Assembly (NCBI GenBank): GCA_009782405.1
Contig: WRJC01000011.1
Coordinates: forward strand, 18,732-82,731
Length of the DNA: 64,000 nucleotides
Direction of reading: 5' to 3'
Source of the DNA: Oscillospiraceae bacterium
GTDB taxonomy: Bacteria; Bacillota_A; Clostridia; Oscillospirales; WRJC01
Part shown: piece by piece, positions 35,771 to 44,725 of the stretch
How the letters are laid out: each line of letters opens with the position of its first letter
How positions within the stretch are numbered: position 1 is the first letter of the stretch
The notes under the pieces: model-generated
Database searches by the model: none
The model's input: the letters and a program-made list of their open reading frames with translations, nothing else
Told to the model about the DNA's origin: nothing
Program-made: the position numbers and the translations under genes

Positions 35771-37604
35771 CCTGTTTGTTTTCCTTTGGATTTGAATTTT
35801 GCGGAAGAATGACGCTCACAACCGTTCCGCCCATTTCGGCGTTTTCCACGGATATGTCTCCTTTGTGCATCTGCACGATTTCCCTTGCTATGGATAACCC
35901 AAGACCCGTGCCACCGGTTTCCGATGAACGGGCTTTTTCCACTCTGTAAAACCTATCGAAAATATGCGGGAGATCTTCTTCGGGTATTCCCATGCCGTTG
36001 TCTTTCACCACGATCTTTATCCCTGAAGCGTTTTCTTTGTTTGGGTTTTTGAATTTATGTCCGCTCAAAAATATTTCGATTATTCCGTTTTGGGGCGTAT
36101 ATTTTATGGCGTTGGAAATTATGTTTATGAGAACTTGTTCTATCCTCTCTTTGTCCGCGTATATGACCGGTATATATTTCTCCGTTTTCAAAATCAAATT
36201 CTGCCCGTTTTTTTCCGCTTCGCCCCGCATTGTCTCGCATATGTTTTTCACCGATGCATCCATATCGACAGGGGAAAATTTCCAAAACATTTTGTTGTTT
36301 TCAAGCGCGGAAATAAACAGCAGATCCTGCACCAGCCTCTTCATCCTCTCGCTTTCGCTTTGGATCATGTTCAAAAATTTTATCTTGTTTTCCTCGCTCA
36401 TCCTAAAATCCGAAATCGATTCGGCGGCCCCGAGTATCGTGGCAAGGGGCGTTTTCAGTTCATGGGATACATTCGCTATAAATTCGCGCCTCGATTTTTC
36501 AAGCGCATAGCTTTGGGTCACATCCCGTATAACCAAAATAGTGCCTCCGGATGATTTTTCCGATTGGGTTTCTTCCCAAAATTTGCCGATGCTTATGTCG
36601 AATATATTTTCTCCGAAAGCGACGTCGGTGAACACGCTTCTTTCCTCCCCGGCATCCAATCCAAACAGATTCATGAATTCGCCGAAATTGCCGCCGTAAT
36701 TCAAATCGTCCTTCAAAATCCCCGCGCCTTTCGGGTTTATCAGATCCAATGTGCCGTCATGCGAAAAAACCAAAACCCCATCGTTGAGGTATAGAAATAT
36801 GTTTTCCAGTTTTGCCCTTTCGCTTTCCAGTTTTTCCCTTTCGTTTTCCAATTCGCCGATGGTCGCTTCTAAATTTTCCGCCATTTCGTTGAAAGTTATG
36901 GTTAATGTGCCGATTTCGTCGCTGGAAGACACTTCAATTTTTTTCTTGAAATCGCCATTGGCGAGTTTCACGGCTCCTTTTGTTATGTTGTGAATCGGAG
37001 CCGTTATCGCCTTGGCCAAAAAAAACGACAAAACCACGGCGACCGCAAGGCTTATAAGCAAAACTTGGATAATGATGGCAAAAATTTTCCACGAAAATTT
37101 TTTCATTTCCTCCAAGCTGTCTTTTATATATATTATGCATTCGATTTTTTCGCCGCCGGCGGATCCGTACATGTCGCTTGATATATATAGCGCATAATCC
37201 ATGTAATCCGAATTGAAATACTGGGCATCGCCGGTTTTTCTTGCCATCGCGGCTACCATGTTCGGGGTTTTTTCGAGCGAATTCCCGAGTTTTTCATCTG
37301 TGCCCGCCAAATATTTTCCGTCCATGTCCAAAACATACAAATTTCTGTAACCGCTTATCCCCATATTTCCATATATCGGTTTGAGCAAATTTTCCACATT
37401 GACGTAAAAATCGTTTTCGCCCATCAAACCGCAAATTTCCCTTTTGATGGCTTCATTTAGGGTGCGGCTTATCATGTCGTTGAAAGTTTGGGTGTAAAAA
37501 TCGATTACTCCGCTCAGCATGACTGCCGCGATGATGCTTATTATGCATATTATGAAAAGTATGAGTATCAATACGAGTTTGAAATGCAAACTTTTGTACA
37601 GCAC
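35760..37604 (-). CDS. walK: Sensor histidine kinase WalK
   Basis: 614 residues with the full WalK layout: transmembrane helix 1 (about 8-30), an extracytoplasmic Cache/PAS-like domain, transmembrane helix 2 (about 175-198), HAMP, a coiled coil, a PAS domain, then HisKA with the phospho-accepting His in FIANVSHELKTPLATILGAA. The ATPase domain has INIISNAIKYTPQNG, VKDNGMGIPEEDLPHIF and GGTGLGLSIAREI. It senses the cell wall state and phosphorylates WalR. It follows walR by 12 bases. Confidence 0.93.
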   Translation of the reverse strand: MLYKSLHFKLVLILILFIICIISIIAAVMLSGVIDFYTQTFNDMISRTLNEAIKREICGLMGENDFYVNVENLLKPIYGNMGISGYRNLYVLDMDGKYLAGTDEKLGNSLEKTPNMVAAMARKTGDAQYFNSDYMDYALYISSDMYGSAGGEKIECIIYIKDSLEEMKKFSWKIFAIIIQVLLISLAVAVVLSFFLAKAITAPIHNITKGAVKLANGDFKKKIEVSSSDEIGTLTITFNEMAENLEATIGELENEREKLESERAKLENIFLYLNDGVLVFSHDGTLDLINPKGAGILKDDLNYGGNFGEFMNLFGLDAGEERSVFTDVAFGENIFDISIGKFWEETQSEKSSGGTILVIRDVTQSYALEKSRREFIANVSHELKTPLATILGAAESISDFRMSEENKIKFLNMIQSESERMKRLVQDLLFISALENNKMFWKFSPVDMDASVKNICETMRGEAEKNGQNLILKTEKYIPVIYADKERIEQVLINIISNAIKYTPQNGIIEIFLSGHKFKNPNKENASGIKIVVKDNGMGIPEEDLPHIFDRFYRVEKARSSETGGTGLGLSIAREIVQMHKGDISVENAEMGGTVVSVILPQNSNPKENKQDEN

Positions 37605-37616
37605 AGCTCCTCCGAT

Positions 37617-38312
37617 CTATTTTGCCAAATAATAGCCCATGCCCCTTTTGTTTTGGATGATTTGCGGATTTGAACTGTCTTCTTCTATTTTATTCCTCAA
37701 GCGGCTGACGGTAGTATCCACGGTGCGTTCGCCGTAATTGTCCTCGTATTTCCATACATGCTTGAGCAGTTCTTCGCGGGGAAATATTTTGCCGGGGTTT
37801 TTTGCCAAAAAAGCCAGCAATTCATATTCGAGTTTTGAGAGCTCCACTGAAATCCCGTTTTTTTCCACCAAATGTTTTTCCGTATCTATTGCAATGGGCG
37901 GTATTTTTATTATTTTTTCGCCTGAAGCGGTAAAATCAGCTTCGGAAGAAGATCTCCTTATATTGGCTTTTACCCTGGCAAAAAGTTCCTTCACGCTGAA
38001 CGGCTTTGTTATGTAATCGTCCGCCCCGAGTTCGAACCCGATGATTTTATCGTTTTCTTCCCCGCGGGCGGTGAGCATTATGATCGGAGTGGCTATTTTT
38101 TCGCGCCTTATTTTTTTGCATACTTCAAAGCCGTATATTTTGGGCAGCATCAAATCGAGTATGATCAAATCGTATTTGTCTGCCAGCGCTTTTTTCAAGC
38201 CGTCTTCGCCATCGTATGATACATCGCATTCGTAATTTTCCAGTTTGGCATTTTCAAAAATAATGGAAGATAAGTTTTTGTCGTCTTCGACAATCAAAAG
38301 CTTTCGCGCCAT
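37617..38312 (-). CDS. walR: Response regulator WalR (OmpR family)
   Basis: 231 residues: receiver domain with acidic pocket Asp10/Asp11, phospho-accepting Asp53 (LIILDLMLPKIYGFEV), Thr in IIMLTARGE and Lys in YITKPFSV, then an OmpR-type winged helix (SKLEYELLAFLAKNPGKIFP, TVDTTVSRLRNKIEED). It regulates cell wall hydrolase genes and is essential in most Bacillota that have it. It is read in the same direction as the upstream surface protein gene, so it may also belong to a longer murB-whiA-wal transcript. Confidence 0.93.
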   Translation of the reverse strand: MARKLLIVEDDKNLSSIIFENAKLENYECDVSYDGEDGLKKALADKYDLIILDLMLPKIYGFEVCKKIRREKIATPIIMLTARGEENDKIIGFELGADDYITKPFSVKELFARVKANIRRSSSEADFTASGEKIIKIPPIAIDTEKHLVEKNGISVELSKLEYELLAFLAKNPGKIFPREELLKHVWKYEDNYGERTVDTTVSRLRNKIEEDSSNPQIIQNKRGMGYYLAK

Positions 38313-38336
38313 TTTTCATCTCCGCCTTTCTTTGCT

Positions 38337-39770
38337 TCACCTGTTTGTTTGATTTTTTATGTTATTTATGTTCGCGCTGTTTATATATGAAAAATTTATG
38401 TAAAATTTGGAATTTGCCGCTGAAGCGCACCATTTGAGATATTTTTTGAAATCGTCGCCCATATCGAACATGAAAACGTTGCATTTTTTTTGCTTGATGA
38501 AATCGATCATTTCGTCTGCGTTTTTTATTTTTTCCAAATCAAAAACATCGGCGGTATGCCCGCAAAGGAAATATCCCGAAGGCGACAATTTGTCTTCGTA
38601 AATATATTTTGTTGTTTTTGAATAATCCAAATCTCCGAAAATGCAAAGATTTGTTTTGTGCTTCAGCGCCGAATAGAGCAATGCGTTTGTTTCTTCCAAT
38701 TCCTCCACCAAATCGGCAGCTCCGTCGCTTGGTTTGCCCCGTTCGAATTTTATCCCGATAGAATGGCCGGAAGCGTATATCTTCCGAAGCGCATCCAAAT
38801 TATCCGCAATTTCTTTCCCGCCCAAAAAAAATACCGCTTTCGTATTTTCGTATTTTTCGAGTTCTGACAAAATTTCGTTTACCTTGGTTGTTTTCCCGGA
38901 TTTTTCGCCATGCGGCAGAATTTCGCAAAACATGAGGTAATTTTGTATTTCTCTTGTGTTTTCGGGAGTGGTGGGTTCGGCTGTGGTCAATTCTTCGGTG
39001 GCGGGTTCTTTTTTCGTGGTGGGTTCGAGCGGGGCATATCCGTCGATTTCGGTCGTGAGCAATGGGAATGTCTCCGAAACCGGAGGGGAAAGGGAAGTAA
39101 TTTCCGCAGTGGTTTCGATTATTGATACAGGGGGGAAATTGGGCCGTTGGGAAGTTTCCTTATTGGAAGTCCCCAAACTGGAAGGTTCCGTATTGGAAGT
39201 TTCCGTATCGATGGCAGTGGTTTTGGGGATGAATTTGTCCAAAAGTTCGTCAAATGTCATTATTGCGCCCGCTTCTTTTATGCGGCCCGCATTGTATTCC
39301 GGCTTGTATTCCCATTCGAGACCTAGTTCCCTGGCTATTATTTCAATCGGGACATAAATAAAGCCCATATAATTATATACTTTGCAGTTTGCGTATTCTC
39401 TGTTTTGGTTATATGCCCTTTCGGTCGAAATTGAAAAGGTTATGTAGTTGTTTTTGTATTGAATATAAAAATTTTCGGTGTAATTGTCATGAGAATCTAT
39501 TTTTATGTTGTTTAAAAGCTTGAATATGTCAAGGGGGATATAATTCACTCCGCCGTACTGTTTGAGGGGCAAATATGTGTCGCTGCCCGGAATCGAAAAA
39601 ACAAAAGCTCTATCGTTGTAAAACAGGGAAGGGATCCCCGGGGCATTTTCGGCAAAAACAGGCGAAGAAACCGACGAAACGAATTTTAAGAGCGCGATTA
39701 CGAAAAAAGCCAAAAAAACCGCAGTCAGTTCAAGTTTTCTTTTTTTCAATTCGATTTCGAATTTTTTCAA
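38337..39770 (-). CDS. Membrane-anchored protein: copper-amine-oxidase-N-like domain, TE-rich linker, deacetylase-like end
   Basis: 477 residues, start TTG at 39770 set by AGGAGG 9 bases upstream. An N-terminal hydrophobic segment (LTAVFLAFFVIALLKFVSSV) exports it. Next comes a region like the amine-oxidase N-terminal domain of Clostridia surface proteins (YIPLDIFKLL, IYVPIEIIARELGLEWEY). A linker of about 100 residues is rich in Thr, Glu, Ser and Pro. The C-terminal part resembles a polysaccharide deacetylase fold (KAVFFLGGKEIADNLDALRK, ASGHSIGIKFERG), but I cannot see its Asp/His metal triad, so it may be inactive. It lies directly upstream of walR. Confidence 0.7.
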   Translation of the reverse strand: MKKFEIELKKRKLELTAVFLAFFVIALLKFVSSVSSPVFAENAPGIPSLFYNDRAFVFSIPGSDTYLPLKQYGGVNYIPLDIFKLLNNIKIDSHDNYTENFYIQYKNNYITFSISTERAYNQNREYANCKVYNYMGFIYVPIEIIARELGLEWEYKPEYNAGRIKEAGAIMTFDELLDKFIPKTTAIDTETSNTEPSSLGTSNKETSQRPNFPPVSIIETTAEITSLSPPVSETFPLLTTEIDGYAPLEPTTKKEPATEELTTAEPTTPENTREIQNYLMFCEILPHGEKSGKTTKVNEILSELEKYENTKAVFFLGGKEIADNLDALRKIYASGHSIGIKFERGKPSDGAADLVEELEETNALLYSALKHKTNLCIFGDLDYSKTTKYIYEDKLSPSGYFLCGHTADVFDLEKIKNADEMIDFIKQKKCNVFMFDMGDDFKKYLKWCASAANSKFYINFSYINSANINNIKNQTNR

Positions 39771-39789
39771 AACGCTCCGCCTCCTTTTT

Positions 39790-40926
39790 TCACCCGTGAC
39801 TTTTCCCGTATATTTCAATTAAGTAAACCGTGGCCAAATCCACGACCAATCCGTAACTCTTTTCTCCTTGCTCCTGACCCTGCGTTTTGAGGTAAGTGTC
39901 GTTGACTGCTCCCGCGATTTTGGATATTCGGGTATTTCTGTATTTTTCGAAAAATATTGAATATGCCGCCATTTCATTTTTCAGGATTCCGGGAATGTCC
40001 GACATAGATTCGTAGTATCTGTCTTTGTCCGCCCTGTACAGCGCATTTCCTATATATTCCAGCATATTTGCGCACCCGCTGTACTTGATATATTCGTCGT
40101 CGCTGTACAGGCAAACCAAAAAAGCCACGAAATTCGCCTCGTCTTCCCTTGCGATGCCCATCAGATGCGCCATTTCGTGCGCGGCGGTGAAAGGCAGGCA
40201 ATAATCGGGAAAATCTATGTTTATATTCGCTTCCCCGGTGAAAAATGCGTAAACTCCGGTTATGTGCATCTTCGACATTTCAACGGACATGATCACCGGT
40301 TTGACGCTTGTTTCGATTTGTTTGAATATATTATGCTTTTCGAGCATATTTTTGTACGCTTCGTTCAATTTTTTGTTCATTTCTCCGAGGCCATAAGGCA
40401 TTTTTGTGCTGCCCGCATAAATTGGCCCTGCGATGTTTTGTTCAAGCCCGACGATTTCTTCTTTCAAAACATCAAAAGCCGCCGCCAAATCATCGGCTCC
40501 CAACAACCTCTTTTCAAACCCCATTTTTTCGTTTACCGGGGTTTTTCCGTAGCATACTCCCAAAGTGAAAGTGAAAACAAACATAAAAACCCCGAAAGCG
40601 GCCGCGCATTTTGCGATGTATTGAAAAATTATGGCCAATTCTTTTTTCCAGTAAAAACCAAACCGATTTTCCGAGACGAACTTGACCGAAAAAATCACTA
40701 TGATCGGGACTGAAATGAAAAGCGCAAATTCTGCGAGCGAAAACGGTATCAAGCGGGTGGCGGAAGTCAAAAAAAAGCGCATGGCATACGACGCCGTCCC
40801 GGAAAAAAAGTCCGCGATTTCGGCGCACTGCGCGCTCAGTTTCCAAACGGCGGCCGAAATAATCCCGAGAACAATGCAAAATATGACAGGAGGCGTAAAT
40901 ATTTTGGGCCTGAATAAATATTTCAT
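39790..40926 (-). CDS. DUF3810 family membrane protein with zinc-protease-like motif
   Basis: 378 residues. Three hydrophobic segments at the N-terminus are followed by a soluble domain holding AAHEMAHLMGIAREDEANFVAF, an HExxH zinc site with a downstream Glu, as in the DUF3810 family. It could be a membrane-linked metallopeptidase, but no substrate is known. It lies 28 bases after whiA and 19 before the next gene. Confidence 0.85.
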   Translation of the reverse strand: MKYLFRPKIFTPPVIFCIVLGIISAAVWKLSAQCAEIADFFSGTASYAMRFFLTSATRLIPFSLAEFALFISVPIIVIFSVKFVSENRFGFYWKKELAIIFQYIAKCAAAFGVFMFVFTFTLGVCYGKTPVNEKMGFEKRLLGADDLAAAFDVLKEEIVGLEQNIAGPIYAGSTKMPYGLGEMNKKLNEAYKNMLEKHNIFKQIETSVKPVIMSVEMSKMHITGVYAFFTGEANINIDFPDYCLPFTAAHEMAHLMGIAREDEANFVAFLVCLYSDDEYIKYSGCANMLEYIGNALYRADKDRYYESMSDIPGILKNEMAAYSIFFEKYRNTRISKIAGAVNDTYLKTQGQEQGEKSYGLVVDLATVYLIEIYGKSHG

Positions 40927-40954
40927 TTCAAGTATTCCAATTATTCCGAAACGA

Positions 40955-41659
40955 TCATTGCAAATCTTTGGCGATGTTCATGATTTTTTGCATGCGGTGC
41001 AAAATTCCCGATTTTGAAATTGGAGGGTTTGAGATTTCGCCGATTTCGCGTATCGAAAGCTCAATATGCTTCAACCTCAGCCTCGCCGTCTGCTTGAGTT
41101 CTTCGGGCATCGATTCGAACCCCCCTTTTCTTATTATATGTTTTGCCGCTTCTATCTGCCTTGCCGAAGCTTTCGATATTTTATCAAGGTTCGCGCTCTC
41201 GAAATTCGTCACTCTGTTGGCATTGTTTCTCACTTCCTTGATTATTTTTGTTTCCATCAAATCAAAAGATATTTTTTCCGCGTGTATGAAGTACATAAAA
41301 TCCTCGATTTGCTCGCTCGATTTCAGGTATAAAATGTGCCTGTTCCTGCGTTTGACATATTTGAAAAATATGTTTTCAAGTTCCGCCATTTCTTTTATGC
41401 CATATGCCAAATCCCCGCTTGATATGGAAATTTCGAGGTGATATGTGTCTTTTGGGTCGGATATGCTGCCAACGGACAAAAAAAGCCCGCGCATAAAAGA
41501 TTTTTTGCAGTTGGAACACAAAAAAATATTTTGGTTTGGGACGTTTTCACCCAAATTTTTCGCGTTGGCGAAAAAACCGCCGGAAAACGCCTCTTTGCAG
41601 CATTTTTTTTTGTCTTTTTTTTCGGACAGCAATTCTTTGACTTTGTTTGAATACGACAT
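40955..41659 (-). CDS. whiA: WhiA-type DNA-binding protein, shortened at the N-terminal domain
   Basis: 234 residues, against about 300-330 for WhiA. The start (SNKVKELLSEKKDKKKCCKEA) and everything from CKKSFMRGLFLSVGSISDPKDTYHLEIS onward fit WhiA, including the C-terminal helix-turn-helix (LRLKHIELSIREIGEISNPP, SKSGILHRMQKI). About 80 residues of the first LAGLIDADG-like subdomain are missing, bridged by a short Cys-containing stretch. WhiA is a conserved regulator linked to division and, in actinomycetes, sporulation. It starts 7 bases after murB. The usual rapZ and yvcK genes between murB and whiA are absent. Confidence 0.9.
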   Translation of the reverse strand: MSYSNKVKELLSEKKDKKKCCKEAFSGGFFANAKNLGENVPNQNIFLCSNCKKSFMRGLFLSVGSISDPKDTYHLEISISSGDLAYGIKEMAELENIFFKYVKRRNRHILYLKSSEQIEDFMYFIHAEKISFDLMETKIIKEVRNNANRVTNFESANLDKISKASARQIEAAKHIIRKGGFESMPEELKQTARLRLKHIELSIREIGEISNPPISKSGILHRMQKIMNIAKDLQ

Positions 41660-41666
41660 ATGCCCG

Positions 41667-42578
41667 TCACCATTCCATTATTTTTATTTCGCATTCCATT
41701 TGTATGCCGGTAGCTTCGAAAACTGCGGATCTGACATGGCAAATCAAATTTTTCACGTCCGAAAAACTCGCCTTCCCTTTGTTTATTATAAAGCCCGCGT
41801 GTTTTATGGATACTTCGGCTCCGCCTATGCCATATCCTTTCAAACCGCATTCCTCTATCAATTTCGAGGCATAATATCCGTTGCCGCGCTTGAAAGCGCT
41901 GCCCGCGCTGGGATAATCCAACGGCTGCTTTTCTTTTCTCGCCGCCATGTGCGTTTCCATGGCCGATTCGATTTGCGCCGCATCGCCGCGTTTCAAATTC
42001 AAAATGGCGGACAAAAGGATCAAATCCTTTTTTTTTCCGTATGCGCTTTCCCTGTATGCGAATTCATGGCTTTTGGAATCCAGGTTTTTTATCTTTGAAA
42101 CGGCGGCGTCCAGGCAAAGGCTGGAATGTACGACGTCGCTCATTTGTCCGCCGTAAGCCCCGGCATTCATATATACCGCGCCTCCTATCGTCCCGGGGAT
42201 CCCATAGGCGAATTCCAGCCCCGAAAGCCCGCGCGATTTCGTTTCAAGCGCCAATTTGCCGAGCGGAACCCCGCATTCCGCATACACACTTTCCCCTTCT
42301 ATAATCATGGAATCCATACGCGAGGTAATTATCGCGATTCCGTCAAAATGGTTTTCGCAAAGCAAAACGTTGCTTCCGTTTCCAAGCAAAATATATTTCA
42401 AGCCGTTTTGTTTTATGGCATCCATCAAAAAAACGAGGGAATCGGCGTTTTCGGGGAAGACCACGATATCCGCAGTTCCTCCGATTTTAAACGAAGTATA
42501 ACCGGAAAGGTATTCGCCCGTTTTGAACAGGCAGCCTTTTTCTTTGCAATATTCCGCGAAAATTTGGGTTTTGTCCAT
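41667..42578 (-). CDS. murB: UDP-N-acetylenolpyruvoylglucosamine reductase
   Basis: 303 residues, FAD enzyme that reduces the MurA product with NADPH to UDP-MurNAc. FAD-binding motifs are TSFKIGGTADIVVFPEN and YILLGNGSNVLLCE. GIPGTIGGAVYMNAGAYGG holds part of the active site, and SAGSAFKRGNGYYASKLIEE carries the proton-donor Ser region of type II MurB. The start ATG 42578 (MDKTQIFAEYC) gives the usual length. The gene lies after tRNA-Ala on the same strand with no promoter of its own visible, so it may depend on readthrough. Confidence 0.95.
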   Translation of the reverse strand: MDKTQIFAEYCKEKGCLFKTGEYLSGYTSFKIGGTADIVVFPENADSLVFLMDAIKQNGLKYILLGNGSNVLLCENHFDGIAIITSRMDSMIIEGESVYAECGVPLGKLALETKSRGLSGLEFAYGIPGTIGGAVYMNAGAYGGQMSDVVHSSLCLDAAVSKIKNLDSKSHEFAYRESAYGKKKDLILLSAILNLKRGDAAQIESAMETHMAARKEKQPLDYPSAGSAFKRGNGYYASKLIEECGLKGYGIGGAEVSIKHAGFIINKGKASFSDVKNLICHVRSAVFEATGIQMECEIKIMEW

Positions 42579-42608
42579 TTTTTTGTTCCGCTTTCGATAA
42601 AAATGTAA

Positions 42609-42639
42609 AACCACATCCAGATTTTTTCAAGATGTGGTT
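42609..42639 (-). terminator. Hairpin after tRNA-Ala
   Basis: A 9-bp perfect stem (AACCACATC/GATGTGGTT) with a 13-base loop, followed on the minus strand by a broken T-rich tract. It lies between tRNA-Ala and murB and probably acts as a partial terminator. Confidence 0.65.
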
Positions 42640-42652
42640 AAAAGCAGGCATC

Positions 42653-42728
<76 letters not shown>

Positions 42729-42741
42729 TTTACCAATACGC

Positions 42742-42770
42742 ATTATAGCATACATTTTAAAGCTTGTCAA
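42742..42770 (-). promoter_or_regulatory. Consensus SigA promoter of tRNA-Ala
   Basis: On the minus strand: TTGACA (42770-42765), 17 bases, TATAAT (42747-42742), 13 bases before the first base of the mature tRNA. Confidence 0.88.
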
Positions 42771-42811
42771 GGGCTAACGGAAAAAATTTTAAATATTTCG
42801 GGTCGAATGCG

Positions 42812-44023
42812 TCAACCGCCGGATAAAAGCGCATAAATTTCTCCGTACATTTCCATCAATTCGTATTTGTTGATAATCGTAAATTCGCTGATGTCATTTT
42901 CAAAATAAACCCGAATCAATGAGTCAGTAATGATATAGCCGCCGGAACTCGCCCATTCGCCGTTCGCAAAATCGAAACTTCCGTCCGCGTTGAAGACAAT
43001 CCACCTTTCCGGATCGTTTTCGCAATAATATCTTTCGCTGAAAAGAATCGGCAAATTCAAGCTTTCATCTGTATTTTCCCGCCCGTAACAAAGAGGCGGA
43101 TCCATTTGGTCCATGTCATATGGGTCAAACAGGCAATAGCTGCTCAATTCATAGAATTCGTCTAATTGGCGCGACAATATGTTGGGTTCATAAGCGTAAA
43201 AACTCTTCCATTCCCCGGCACCGGGGGTTTCGATCGTCACTTCTAACAAAAATATTGTGTACGGGTCGGTGCCGCGGCAAAACAAAAATCCAACCGTCTT
43301 TATTTCTTCGATATAATCCGAACCGGATCTGGGAATGTAAAGCGCTTTCGCGTTTTGCGCGATGGTTTTTTCGTCAAGCCCAAATTCGCCCATGGCTTCT
43401 TCGAGCGTGACATACCTGTTTTCTTTTTTGCTGAAATTGTAGCTGGTCATTTCCCCGTCGGTCCCATATATGGGGTATGCCGCATAAGTCATTACGATTT
43501 GCAAATAATCGTCGCTTGTGAAGGGGTAGGATTTTATTTCGATCCAATCAAACCAGTCATCTCCGAATTTTGCCATTTCATTCATGAAATCGTCGTAAAC
43601 CTGCTGCACTTCGGATTTTATGGCGAGGTTGATAGTTTCGATTTCGGGGTTTTTCCAATTGTACTGCTCGAGCGCCGGCTGGTTCCCGTCGTACTTTATC
43701 ATCAATATTTCGGCGATGTTGTCCCCGATGTATTCTTGGGTCATGATTCCGATTTTTGTTTCGCTGTTGTCTATTGAAGCCAAAACGAGTTCATCTCCCT
43801 TTGTCGCCTCCGTTTCGGTTTCATTTTGGGTGAAACGGACTATTTCGCTATTTTCGACGATCATCGTTTCGTCCTCGGTTTTCTCGGTTTCCCCGGGTTT
43901 CCCGAACTCTTCGGTTTTTTCATTTTCATCGGTTCCCTCATGAATTTTTGCGATTTTGCATGACAACATAAAAGTCGGCAAAAAAAACGTCAGGGCAATT
44001 AAAATCCCAATTCTTTTTTTCAT
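42812..44023 (-). CDS. Predicted lipoprotein of unknown function
   Basis: 403 residues with a lipoprotein signal: MKKRIGILIALTFFL, lipobox FMLSC. A highly acidic, low-complexity region rich in Glu and Thr (about 28-75) tethers a folded domain of about 320 residues with repeated aromatic positions and no recognised motif. The family resembles uncharacterised DUF3298-like surface lipoproteins (TINLAIKSEVQQVYDDF), but this is a guess. It is third in a unit with the E1 fusion and the transaldolase-like gene (13-base gap). Confidence 0.75.
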   Translation of the reverse strand: MKKRIGILIALTFFLPTFMLSCKIAKIHEGTDENEKTEEFGKPGETEKTEDETMIVENSEIVRFTQNETETEATKGDELVLASIDNSETKIGIMTQEYIGDNIAEILMIKYDGNQPALEQYNWKNPEIETINLAIKSEVQQVYDDFMNEMAKFGDDWFDWIEIKSYPFTSDDYLQIVMTYAAYPIYGTDGEMTSYNFSKKENRYVTLEEAMGEFGLDEKTIAQNAKALYIPRSGSDYIEEIKTVGFLFCRGTDPYTIFLLEVTIETPGAGEWKSFYAYEPNILSRQLDEFYELSSYCLFDPYDMDQMDPPLCYGRENTDESLNLPILFSERYYCENDPERWIVFNADGSFDFANGEWASSGGYIITDSLIRVYFENDISEFTIINKYELMEMYGEIYALLSGG

Positions 44024-44036
44024 TGCAAAACACCTC

Positions 44037-44684
44037 TTATTTGGGCATACTTTCCCAGTCTTTCATGAATTTTTCGAGTCCGGAAGCGGTGAGCGGATGA
44101 TCTATCATTTGCATCAACACTTTGAAAGGCACCGTGGCGATGTCGCAGCCTATTTTTGCGAGCTGGGTCAAATGGATTGGGTGGCGGGCGCTTGCGGCCA
44201 CTATTTGCGCCTTTTTTTCCGATGCGTCTATGATTTCCCTGATTCCGTCGACGAGATCGAGCCCGTCCCAGCCTATGTCGTCGAGCCTGCCCACAAAAGG
44301 CGCCACGAACGATGCCCCGGCGTTTATCGCCAGTATAGCCTGGGCTTCGGAAAACATGAGCGTGACACATACCCTGATGCCCATTTTCGAAAGGACGCTG
44401 CAGGCTTTGAGGCCTTCGGCGCACATGGGGATTTTTACGACCATGCGTTCGTTTATGGCTGAGATTTCTTTGCCTTCCTTGACCATGCCTTCCCACTCAA
44501 GCGAGACTACTTCGGCGAAAATGAGGCCCTCGGGCATGATATTTGTTATTTCGGCTATCGCATCCTCGAATTTTTTGCCTTCTTTGGCTATTATGGAGGG
44601 ATTTGTGGTGGCTCCGGAAATGATTCCCATTTCGTAAGCTTGTTTTATGTCATTGATGTTTGCCGTGTCGATAAATAGTTTCAT
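44037..44684 (-). CDS. Transaldolase / fructose-6-phosphate aldolase-like protein
   Basis: 215 residues of the short (TalC/MipB) transaldolase subfamily. MKLFIDTANINDIKQAYEMG, GATTNPSIIAKEG and VVKIPMCAEGLKA, with the Schiff-base Lys, fit closely. It either transfers dihydroxyacetone units in the pentose phosphate pathway or splits fructose 6-phosphate. Sequence alone does not separate these. The start ATG 44684 follows GAGGAG. It lies 41 bases after the E1 fusion gene. Confidence 0.92.
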   Translation of the reverse strand: MKLFIDTANINDIKQAYEMGIISGATTNPSIIAKEGKKFEDAIAEITNIMPEGLIFAEVVSLEWEGMVKEGKEISAINERMVVKIPMCAEGLKACSVLSKMGIRVCVTLMFSEAQAILAINAGASFVAPFVGRLDDIGWDGLDLVDGIREIIDASEKKAQIVAASARHPIHLTQLAKIGCDIATVPFKVLMQMIDHPLTASGLEKFMKDWESMPK

Positions 44685-44725
44685 TTGTGTTCGCTCCTCT
44701 TTGAATATATTTTCAAAATCTTCGT

